DNA of 64,000 bases, from positions 62,501 to 126,500 of the forward strand of contig VIIQ02000124.1 of the NCBI GenBank assembly GCA_007449985.2, written 5' to 3'. The DNA is from Desmodesmus armatus. Lineage: Eukaryota; Chlorophyta; Chlorophyceae; Sphaeropleales; Scenedesmaceae. The notes under the pieces are model-generated. The model was not told the DNA's origin and did not search any database. It saw only the letters and a list, made by a program, of their open reading frames with translations. Made by a program: the position numbers and the translations under genes. Positions 38,205 through 48,500 of this stretch are shown here, in pieces (position 1 is the first letter of the stretch; every line of letters begins with the position of its first letter).

Positions 38205-38382
38205 CCACGCTTCCCACACACGTCTGCAGGCACACTGCCTTACACACTCTACTGCGGATCCTGAACCACGCTTCACACACACATCTGCAGGCACACTCTC
38301 TACACACTCTACTGCGGATCCTGACCCACGCTTCACACACACGTCTGCATGCACACTCTCTTACACTCTACTGCTGATCCTA
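38205..38382. repeat. Three ~60-bp tandem units overlapping the stop codon of P450 copy 2
   Basis: Units start at 38205, 38266 and 38326, each running CCACGCTTC...ACACGTCTGCAGGCACACT...CTACTGCGGATCC. The third unit contains the last codons and TAA stop (38361-38363) of P450 copy 2, so the C-terminal coding end has been copied downstream as a small minisatellite. Confidence 0.9.
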
Positions 38383-39849
38383 AGCATCATGTGGCCTGAC
38401 AAGGGCTGTAGCGTGACAAAGGCACCTGCCAGGGCATGCGCTGCCTTCACCGCCGGCTGCCCTGTTGCTGCTGCCAGCTTGAGCTCCTGCTCCAGCTCAG
38501 GCCCTGGGCTGAACCTGAAGCGGGACAGCAGTGTGGCCAGCACCACCTGAAGCTCCAGCTTGGCTAGGTTCTGGCCAATGCTGCACAGCACAAAAGGAAC
38601 GGCGGACGAGGCGAAACAGTGGCACATGCAACACCTTTGAAGTGACATTGGTTGCCGTAGTAGATCAACACACATGCAGCTGTATGGATGAGGTAGCTTG
38701 TAAGGATGGGGTAGCTGTACAACTACCACTGGCACGTGCGGCCGCTGCAGAATCACCAACGCAAAACCGCCCACCATTAATTTCAATGCTCAGTGCCTCA
38801 CCAGTCCCTAGGACCCGACAGGAAGGTGTTGGGATCTGGCAGTGTGTTTGTGCTGCTGGGGCCTGACGCCCAGGTCCTGCTGCTGCTGCTCCTGCTGGTG
38901 GCTGCCCTGCATCCATCCAGCGCTGTGGCTTGAAGTTGAGAGCGTCAGCGCCGTAGTTGTGCTGGGCCAGGCCGTGTGGTAAGGTGGGCAGCATCACGAT
39001 GGTGCCCTGTGGAGCAAGCACACATTTGAAGCTTTTGAACAGGAACAGAAAGCAAGCTGGGCACAAACAGCCTGTCTCCAGTGTGTACATGATCGGATTT
39101 TCTAGTGGGGAAGCTGGGTTGCCCCCATGTGGCGCGTGATTTCTTTCAGCAGCTGTTTCACGCCGCCTGTTATATTTACTGTGCGGCCTTCAAGATTGGG
39201 GACGCAACCTCAGGTGCTGGGGCCCAGCCTGAAACCATTGACGTGATGGTGAACGATTGACCATTTATAACCAGCGCGTAGCCAGCATGGCAGCGTAAAA
39301 AACCCTTATGGATGCCCGCTGACCTTTGGAACTTTGTAGCCGCACAACTCCACGCCTTCCTCCTGCACAACCCAGCGCGAGCCGCCAAACGGTGCAGGTG
39401 CACAAACCCTGAGTGTCTCCTTGATGACAGCAGACAGCAGCGGCAGGCGGCCAAGGTCTGAAGCATCAAAGGCACGACCAGCTGGGCTGCCGGGCACACC
39501 TACACAGGACAAGAGGTGTGCACACATGGTAGAGCACACTGTGACACATAGTTCGCCTGGAAAAACATCCACAAGACATACTAGGCGTTCCTAAGGAAAG
39601 CAGGGCCAGCGCTAGATCAATTGCTAGGGACCAACAAGCGGCAGATAGTGTGTACTCAGGGCCAAGGAGGCTGCTTCAATACAAGCTGCTTTGGTCACTG
39701 CGGCAGACTTCCATTCTGGAATAGACTGCAGTTAGAAAAAACCGCGACATGCCGCCTTCCAGGCCACCATAGGCTGCCCTCACCGCCCTCTGTCACCGGT
39801 TACAAATAGCAGGCGCCGCATGACGGACACCATTGCTTCCGTAAGACTC

Positions 39850-39861
39850 AGGGGGGGGGGG
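39850..39861. repeat. Poly-G run in P450 copy 2 intron
   Basis: Run of about 12 G on the plus strand in the intron between exons 39906-39975 and 39324-39499. Confidence 0.85.
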
Positions 39862-40570
39862 GACAAGGTGCGCAAATGAACTCTTCTTGAGGCGCGCACA
39901 CTTACCGTCTGTCACTGCCAGTCCCGCCTCCTGCAGCTCTGCCAGCACCTGGTCCTGCACCTCAGGGTGGGACGCCTGCAGGGAGCACAGGCCAGGCAGC
40001 AGTAGTGTCTGTTGTGGCCATGCTGTGCATGTTGCCAGCAGTGGTGGCGGTCAAGGCCAAAACCAGCCGGCTGGGGCTGTGCAGTTGCTGCACTGCATCA
40101 CCCTGAGCTGCTAGGTGTATGGCTTGCTAGCCACGCTCGGCCCAGACTTGCATGCCATTTACGTTTGCCAAAGCTAAGGGGCTCTTGCGTCACGTGCATG
40201 TGGCGGGAGACCAATGGGGGGGAGGAGACCACAAGCAGGCCACATCGCTCTGTGAACATTGATCAAGACGACCAAAACGACTGCCATCCAGAGTCAGGGG
40301 CTCACCAGCATTGTGAGGCACCAGGTGATTGCGTGGCTGGTGGTCTCAAACCCTGCTGCCATGAAGGTAGATATTTCAGCCTTCAGCTGGTGTTTGTCCA
40401 AAGGCTTGCGTGTGGCTGGGTCAACGGCTGACAGCAGGTGGGCTGCACATAGCAACGGCAGGGCACAGCACACCACTCGTCACAAACAATTGGGGCTTTG
40501 TACGACCAAGCTCATCACATCATATGTGTGAAGTCTGCTCTTCCAGTTTGAGCATCTGGCTCCCTTCCTG

Positions 40571-41707
40571 GTGACTTGGCTTCTGCGTCCTTGTGCAACA
40601 ATGCCTCACTGTGGCACGTGCCCACCCTCTGAACATCAAACAGTGTGCATGGCAAAGCACACTGGCATTCCTGGCAAGGTGTATGCCTTGATACTGCTGC
40701 ATCGTTTCAGCGACCGGGTTGATAGCCAGCTGTTGGAGAGCCAGTGTGCTTTCCGGAGCAATAGGGGTTTGTCAGATGCCACCTTCACCCTGCGGTCCAT
40801 CATGTATAAGTGCCACAGGTACAAGCAGCCGCTGTACCTAGCCTTTGTTGACCTGCGCAAGGCCTATGATTCCATCCCCTGTGATGCGCTTTGGCGTGTG
40901 CTATTTGCTTATGGTGTGGAGCCTAAGGTGGTCGAGCTGCTAGCTGACCTGCACACAGGCACACAGGCTGCGGTCAAGCTGGCCGGCGAGCATGGCGGTT
41001 GGTTTGACATCGGCCGTGGTGTGCGTCAGGGTTGTGTGATTGCTCCTCTGTTGTTCAACATCTTCTTTGATTGTGTTGTCAGGCTGTCGCTGGCAGAGAT
41101 GCCTGAGGGTTGTGGTGTGCGGCTAGCCTTCAGGGCTGAGGGAGAGGTGCTGCCTTGGCATGCCAGGGCTGGTGGGCCCATCACCATGTTGACTATAGCT
41201 GCTCTCATGTATGCGGATGACCTAGTGCTTATGAGCTGTGACAGGTCTGAGCTGGAGCAGATGCTCAAGGTGTTTGACTCTGTCTGCAGCAGAATGGGCA
41301 TGTGTGTCAATGCGGCCAAGACCGAGCTCATGGCTGTTTGTCATGATGGTCAACCACTAGAGAGTGTGCAGTTGTCAGGTGGTGAGGCGCGTTATGTGCC
41401 CTCTTTCAAGTATCTGGGGGGTGTGGTCGATACCTCTGCAAGCTGGGAGGCTGAGATCACTGCCCGCATCAGCAAGACCAGGGGTCGTTTTGCAGAGATG
41501 CAGCGTGTGTGGGGCGCCCGCAGCATGGGCGTTAAGCTCAAGATGCAGTGCTTCCGCGCGTATGTGCTGCCTGTGCTACTGTTTGGCAGTGAGACCTGGG
41601 CTCTTACTCAGAAGCAGGCTGACCGGTTGGAAGTGGTGCACTCTGATTGCCTCCGGCATATTCTGAATGTGCGTCGCGCTGATCGGCACAGCAAGCAACA
41701 TCTATGA
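40571..41707 (+). pseudogene. Reverse transcriptase ORF fragment of a LINE (5'-truncated, frameshifted 3' end)
   Basis: A 378-residue open frame with the reverse-transcriptase palm: CAFRSNRGLSDATFTLRSI, motif A FVDLRKAYDS, motif B GVRQGCVIAPLLFNIF, catalytic YADD (41210-41221), and GMCVNAAKTELM plus FKYLGG of the thumb side. LINE ORF2 proteins normally carry an N-terminal endonuclease and about 1,000 residues, so this is a fragment. The first roughly 35 residues are probably non-LINE sequence. The frame ends at 41707, but homologous C-terminal sequence continues in a shifted frame, so the element is dead. It is a mutagenic insertion in the host P450 and is transcribed, if at all, opposite to it. 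Confidence 0.85.
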
Positions 41708-42357
41708 TCTCAGTGTGACACAGTCAGCCTAGCCAGCCACCTCACAGCCCACAGGCTGCGGTGGCTGGGGCACGTCCTGCGTATGGGCGAGGAGCGCTAT
41801 CCTCGGCAGGCCCTCTTCTCTCTGATGCATGACGCCGGTGCAGCACCGGGGGGGGGGGGGGGGCACCGCCTAAGAGCTGGGAAAAATGTGTCACGAGGGA
41901 CCTGCAGGCTCTGGGGCAGCCGACGAACATGCACGATCTATCGGGTGCATGTGCGTTGCGCGGTTCCTGGCGGAGCATGCTCTACAGACTGACACACCCA
42001 CGCGCTACTGGGGTGCCCTTCCGGCGACCACTCAATGCCACAACCCACAGCAGCAGGATGCGGCAGCGCGCTGAGACCCTGCCGTTCCAGGCAGCATGGT
42101 CTGCAAGTGGACCAGGGGTCATATTCAACTGAGTTGCTTGTATAGTATATGTACAACATGCTACCTATGTTAGCTTTTTCTTGTGCTATTGGCTTTGAGG
42201 GCCGTAACTGGTCCAGGCTTTCTAGTGTCCTAGGTCACTGGTCGCCTGGTGGTGTATTGCTTGTCTTGCACCAAGGTCGATTTGCTGCTAGCAGCATGCT
42301 GCATGCGCAATGAACCTGGCCGGAAACACGTGTAATGACGATGATGATGATGATGGC
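40571..42357 (+). mobile_element. LINE-type (non-LTR) retrotransposon fragment inside a P450 intron, antisense to the host gene
   Basis: The reverse-transcriptase frame (40571-41707) is followed by further LINE-like C-terminal coding in other frames: HRLRWLGHVLRMG around 41752-41790, and after the G-run at about 41850-41862, a WEKCVTRDLQALG-like segment near 41877. A short (GAT)n tail at 42337-42354 resembles the simple-repeat 3' ends of some LINEs. No endonuclease domain is seen upstream, so the copy is 5'-truncated. Exact insertion edges are not defined; the P450 copy 1 intron length suggests an insert of about 1.5-1.8 kb. Target-site duplications were not found by eye. Confidence 0.8.
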
Positions 42358-42691
42358 AAAGCTGTAGCGTTGCGGACCTTGCACGATCAATGGCGGCTGG
42401 ATGTCAACAATAAAGAGCAGGACTGCCCACCTGCAATGGTGTGCGGTGCAGGCCGGTTTTTGAGCAGCGCCTGCACCTTCTCCGACATCAGAATGTTGTT
42501 ACGGGCAAGGCACCGCCGCTGCAGCCGCACCTCAGGGTCCCACAGCCGCCACAGGTGCAGTGGGTTGTCTAACTGCAACAGCGGCACACAAAGCAAACAC
42601 ATGTCACTGTCTTGTAACTTTTCCCCTCGGGGCTCGCCAGCCTTTGTGACTGTCACAGAGCCTGCCAGGCGTTCGAGTCACTGGTGACCCA

Positions 42692-42765
42692 ATGGGGCGT
42701 CATGCGATGTCATGCGATGCGATGCGATGTCATGCGATGCGCCAATAATGGGGCGTCATGCGATG
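42692..42765. repeat. GCGATG / GGGGCGTCATGCGATG short repeats
   Basis: GGGGCGTCATGCGATG occurs at about 42693 and 42749, with several GCGATG units between. It lies in the intron between exons 42946-43000 and 42431-42572 of P450 copy 2. Confidence 0.8.
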
Positions 42766-44833
42766 GCGCTGGCGGATGCTCATGGTTTCAGATGCACAGT
42801 GTTTGCTGTGTTGATGCATGCAGAGTTCATGACCACAGCACCACACTACATACATGCGCACACAATCAAGAGGCAACAGCGCAGGAGAACACACACGCTG
42901 CATTGCGGCTCTGCACAAGGCTTTTGCAGGGGGTGCAAAGCTCACCATTGCTGCCTGAGCCCTGAGGGCTGGATAAAACACCTCCAGATACTCACTGGAC
43001 CTGTCAAAAGCACACCAGACATTGCCAATAACGTTCTGAGCAGCTGCACTAGTGATGTGAGTGACTCACTGATACTTCATACGGTATGAACACCCTGGCA
43101 GGGTTTGCCGGCCTGCCCATGCGGCAGCAGTCTGGACAGGTGAGCGATAAAATGCGGCATGTCACCTCATGCTGTTGTTTGCCAGGCCTGCAGCCTGCAG
43201 CTGCTGGTGCAACTGGCGACGTGGCACAACAGATGCAAGGGAGCAAGCTGGGCTGTTAGTGTGCAGCCAGGCTGAGGAGGCCCACGATGACAACTCACTC
43301 CCAGGTCACTCCCCCCAGGTCCTCCCCATACAGCAGGTGCCCCATGACGTCGCTGGTAATGCGCTTGGCAGCATCAGTCACGTCAAAGGTGTCGTGCTGG
43401 GCCATGCGATCTGCTGCACGCTGGGTGAGCTCAAGCACAAGAGGAACAACCTGCAGGAAACATCCAGCACAGCAGATATGCAGTGCATGTGTGTGCTGGG
43501 GCACGAGCGCCGCCACTTCAGAGATGGATGTCAACAGCAATGGAGCAATTGGAGCAGAGGCACTACCTGTCAAAAGACAACAGCTGCTTGCAGGTGGACA
43601 TACAATGCAGGTCCTTGGAAGCCAGGGGGGCCTGCTGGTGCGCTGGAGTGAATTTATGGAGGCCAATCCTGAGCCAGCATGCTGTTGGCCACTGGTGACA
43701 GGTACTATATGATGACTCCACGGAGCATGAGGGACTAGTAGTGGATGGATGGCCCCACACACTTCAGCTGTGACACACCTACCTACCTACCTGCTTCATG
43801 TTGCTCATGCTGAAGCAGGGTGCCGCGGCCTGGCGCACGGCCTTCCAGTACGCGTCATCGTCAGAAGTGAGGATGTTTGGCCTCTTGGGCCACACAGCAG
43901 TCTCCAAGGCCTGATACACAGAGCGGGGCTTGGGTAGGTAGGGCCCAGGACCTGGCACGGTGTGAAAGCGTGCGTGGCACAAGTTGTGAAGGCGCTGAGA
44001 TTGGGTGTTGTAGCTCGTGCTGGTGACCTTGCATGCCAGCCTGCATGCAACTAGATCGGCGCGATGAGGTATCACCGGTTAACCCCTGCTCCCTCCAGCA
44101 AGTCAGCCCTAAGTAATGTGCAGCACCCTGCCGGATCATGTGCAGTACCCTCCAGCACAACAGCTGCTGGCACGATATGCTTGCCGTCAAAATCTGCAGG
44201 GAGGCATCTCCTGCTAGAGCATCCAGACACACCTGTCTTCTTGGAGATGAGGGCAACTACGTCTGGATTTGTCAGTATTACCCAAACAGCGTCCAACAAC
44301 TGCACCCTGAAGATGTCCCCATACTCATCAGCCCATTTGAGAAGTGTGAAGGGGCCGTTGGGGCCCATGATCAGTCCTATATGACCTGCAGACAACCACA
44401 GACAGCGTATACAGACATCTGCTGCATGGGTGCTTATGCATGTGCCTGTTGACAACAACACACGATTGAATGGTGAGTGCGTGGATGTGTGTGACGCGGG
44501 CATTCCTCTTGCAGGCACGGCACCTCCAAGATGCATGCACGGCTTTGCACCCTGCACTGGAGGCAACCAGCACTTTCACGCATTCGATATAGCAACACAC
44601 CCCAGACCGTTCATGAGCATGCATGTGGTGGAAAGCTGCTGCTGGACGTGGTGTTGTGGGTGTAGCTCACCCAGCAAGCTGCTGGGCATAGGAGGCCCTG
44701 GTATCGGGCTTGACAAACATTGGCGTCTAGCTTTGATACATCTGACAAGCACCGGAAGCGCCTTGACCAGCAAATTAGCAAGGAGCAGCAGACAGCCCCA
44801 TCCTACTGCTCCTGGCACTACTGCCTGCTGCAT

Positions 44834-45538
44834 GATCGCCTGGGCGCGACGGCCTTGATAATATTCTCTGAGATTCCTTTATTGACCACGATTGTCGATG
44901 TTTAAGCTGAAAAGAACTTGGCCACACGTCCGAGGTTTGGGTGATCGTAATCCTGCGATGCTGCTGCCGTGGCGTCTGATGCTGCTGCAGGGATGCACTT
45001 AGAGAGATGAGTCAGACTCGAGGACCAATTAGCAGATCTGGTCGATTGCTTCCTCAGGAATCCTGGCGGTTGCAGGTGTCACTTTGGTCAAGCACAGTCA
45101 TAACTGCAGTTCACCCTCATGTGTGTGCAGATACGGCACAGGTTCAGGTGTGTTACTGCCTGCCAACATCAGCGCATTGTTGATAACAGTCTGCATCAAA
45201 GGATGCTCTCATATGAAAGTCATCACCAGCACTTTATAATGAATATTCCAAAAGCAAGTCAATTGCTGGAGCTTCCTCGAGGGCACCAATGCCGATTTCA
45301 AACACACAAGAACGCAGTCTCTGTGGTCCCAAACGTACAGGTCACAGCATGTATGGTCAACCCCACAAGTGACCTGGGCTTGATGTACATCTGGGCCTAC
45401 TGCCACAACTTATGCTCAGCGCCACCCATGCTGGGGGTTGGCCCATTTGCAAGCCGGGATTGCAACCAATCTGCCTGTGTGGCCAAAGTCCACCCACCAC
45501 TTGCTGAACAGGACTGAGCACCAGCGAGGGTGGCTGCA
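44834..45538. promoter_or_regulatory. Intergenic: P450 copy 2 upstream region and copy 3 3' region
   Basis: About 700 bp between same-strand genes. The segment next to the copy 2 start resembles the copy 1 upstream sequence (CCTTGATAATATT at 44853-44865), consistent with duplication of gene plus promoter. No coding exon is supported. Confidence 0.4.
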
Positions 45539-48500
45539 TCATGTTCTGCTGCGGATCCTAAGCATCATGTGGCCTGACAAGGGCTGTAGCGTAACAAAGG
45601 CACCTGCCAAGGCATGCGCCGCCAACACCGCCGGCTGTCCTGTTGCTGCTGCCAGCTTGAGCTCCTGCTCCAGCTCAGGCCCTGGGCTGAACCTGAAGCG
45701 GGACAGCAGTGTGGCCAGCACTACCTGAAGCTCCAGCTTGGCCAAGTTCTGGCCGATGCTGCACAACACAACAGACACATGCAGCCGTTGTGCATGGTGC
45801 AGGAGGAGGTGAAACTGCAAGGAAGTGCATGAAACCGCAATAAACTGCAATAACTGCAAGAAAGAGCCCCCAAAAACACGGCCACTGCAACTGCCACCAC
45901 CATGAACGACTCCATGCTTTGACAAACATCTTTGCATAAGTTCAACCTGCTGTTGGGCAAGGATCCTGGATGCCCACCCCATAAGGCTGACCAGCAACAC
46001 CCCCAGACAGCGCCACCAGGGGTGTGCCCACTAGCAATCCAACAGTATAATCCACACCGAGGTTGAGGCGATCACATGGCATGGCGTGGATGCAGCTGAC
46101 CTCTGCCTAGCAAGCCGCTTCAAATTGAACACAGGCAGCTGGCCGCTAGGCAAGCAGCAGCACAGCTCACCAGTCTCGCGGCCCAGTCAGGAAGGGGATG
46201 GGCTCAGGGGGCTCAGCTGTCAAGCCACTGGTGCTAGCCGCCTGTTGCCGTGTGGCCGCCGTTCCTGCATCTCGTCCCGCCTCCTGAACCCCGTCTGCAC
46301 CTGGCTCGGCAGGCCCCGTGCTGGAAGGGGCACCGCCATCTGCTGCTGCTGCTGCCAGCCAGCGCTGTGGCCTGAACTGCAGCGCGTCCGCACCATAGTT
46401 GTGCTGGGCCAGATGCACTGGGAACCCGGGCAGCAGCAGGTGTGTGCCCTGCGGATCGTTGTGCAGGATGAACAGTTTTGCAGCACAATTTTGTGGAATG
46501 AGGAGCAGAGAAGGTATCTGATTTGTCTGGGAACTACCAGACACCGAGTATACTACGTAGCTACGTACTGCTGTACGTACTGCACTACACTATTGTTTGC
46601 AGTAAGCTGGCGCGCCACTGGTAGTGCTACATTCTGGACACGTAAAAGAGCTAGAGCTTGGCAAGCATGCATATTCTGGACAAGCGCCACATCAACGTGC
46701 AGTAGCAAAGGTAACTATGCAGCGTGCACCCACCTTTGGCACATGGTAGCCACACAGCTCAGCCCCCTCCTCCTGCACCATGTGCCTGAAACCGCCAAAC
46801 GGCGCAGGAGGGCACACCCTCATCGTCTCTTTGATGACAGCAGACAGTAGCGGCAGGCGGCCAAGGTCTGAAGCCTCAAAGGCACGGGCAGAGCCTCCTG
46901 TAGGCAACAAAAACAACCATTCACTGCTCATCAGTACTGACTACTGCCATCAGCAACGACAGTATGTTTGTTTGTAACACCACGGCTGGTCCCTACACCC
47001 CCATGCATCCATCTTCCGTTTTGGCCGCACTCCCTCTTCAGAACTTCTGAAGAGGGAGTGCGGTGCACTGCACGCTGCTTGAAGCAGCCTGCAGTGCCTA
47101 CTGCTGGCAGGTCGCCTGCTGAGCTACAGTACCTCAACAATGCTTCACACCCTTGCCTTCGTTCAATGCAGAGAAGAGACACCTCAACAATGCTTCACAC
47201 CCTTGCCTTTGTTCAATGCAAAGAAGGGAGATGAACATGGCGTATGCTCTGTCAAACTTTCAAGTTTTGAGAGTGCACTCTCACCGTCTGTCACTGCCAG
47301 TCCTGCCTCCTGCAGCTCTGCCAGCACCTGGTCCTGAACCTCAGGGTGGGACGCCTGCAGGGCACATGCGGCAGTCAAGCAGCTTGCCTTGAAGGCAGCA
47401 AACCAAGACACCATACGCAAAGTGTACCAGCACATGCCACCGACGTGCTGATGGTGACGGCCGATACCGCCAAACAAGATATTAGGCACTGCGTGCTTTG
47501 TTGGCCAACGCACGGCATACAGGCGCATAACATGAGTTGACCACAAAACATCCCTTGGGTGGTTGATGTAAACCTCATAGTGAACAGCCCTGGAAATGAA
47601 CAGTTGATGTTGAGCATGCTGCTGCGCAGCACTGCTGCTGGTAGCTGAGCTAGCGGGTGTTGGGTGGCAGCTGCCAGTGCCACGGCAGCGATTGCGCCAT
47701 GCAAGCACAACAGACATGTGATCAACGCAGCGGCCTGGCTGTGTGACGGTTACAGCTCACCAGCATTGTGAGGCACCAAGTGATTGCGAGGCTTGTGGTC
47801 TCAAAGCCTGCTGCCATGAAGATAGATATTTCAGCCTTGGCTTGCTCATTGTTGAGTGGCTTGCCTGTGGCTGGGTCAATGGCCGACAAGATGTGGGCTG
47901 CAAATGCAATGAAACACACCACATGGACCAGTGAGCCTGTGCGGCTTGAAAGCTGCGTGACGATCAAAGATGCTTGCTTGTGGATGCACAACAAATTGCA
48001 CAGACCATCCTTACTGTACAGGGCGTACGCAGCACAAGCACACACTCTCAACAACTTGTGACCTAGACAAGACAAGACAAGACAAGACAAGACGCAAGCC
48101 CACTGAGGCATGACACTTCGACTTGCAACAATACTGGCAGATAAGACGCAGCGTCAAATGCACTGACCTGCGATGGTGTGTGGGGCTGGTGGTTGCTTCC
48201 GTAGCCTCTTCACCTTCTCCATCATCATGCTGTTGTGCCAGGACACGCAGCGCCGAGCATGTCGCACCTCAGGGTCCCAAAAACGGTACATGTAGAGGGG
48301 GTCATTCATCTGCAACACATACATGTCATACAGACGTCTTACAGTCACATGTCAACACACTGTGGCACATGTTTGACTGGTACTATCAATGAGACTGGCG
48401 ATAGGGGGTGCATGCCGTAATCCTCATGTGCTTTCCCTTCAGGTGCCGCACCAGCATGCCAAGCGCAGCTGTTGAGGAAGCCTGACAATCCATCCTCTCA

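Larger units (their letters stand above)
38361..44833 (-). pseudogene. Cytochrome P450, array copy 2 (frameshifted before the haem motif; LINE fragment in an intron)
   Basis: Exons by homology: 44833-44671, 44385-44233, 43951-43791, 43450-43299, 43000-42946, 42572-42431, 40442-40306, 39975-39906, 39499-39324, 39006-38802, 38580-38361. All junctions match copy 1. However, exon 39006-38802 is 205 nt against 185 in copy 1, so the length difference is not a multiple of three. The frame that reads GTIVMLPTLPHGLAQHNYG and PQRW does not read the haem segment; the motif FLSGPRDC with its Cys is present in a different frame. The break lies in the CAG-rich linker around 38840-38905. As sequenced, the product would lack the haem ligand, hence pseudogene; a sequencing or assembly slip cannot be excluded. 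All other motifs are intact (PIPGPP, AGFETTSHAITW, ETLR). The intron between exons 42431-42572 and 40306-40442 is about 2 kb because of a retroelement insertion, against about 0.5 kb in copy 1. Confidence 0.75.

Noticed and set aside
38205..38382. CRISPR-like repeat array
   Set aside because: Units are directly adjacent ~60-bp copies without unique spacers, there are no cas genes, and the context is eukaryotic.
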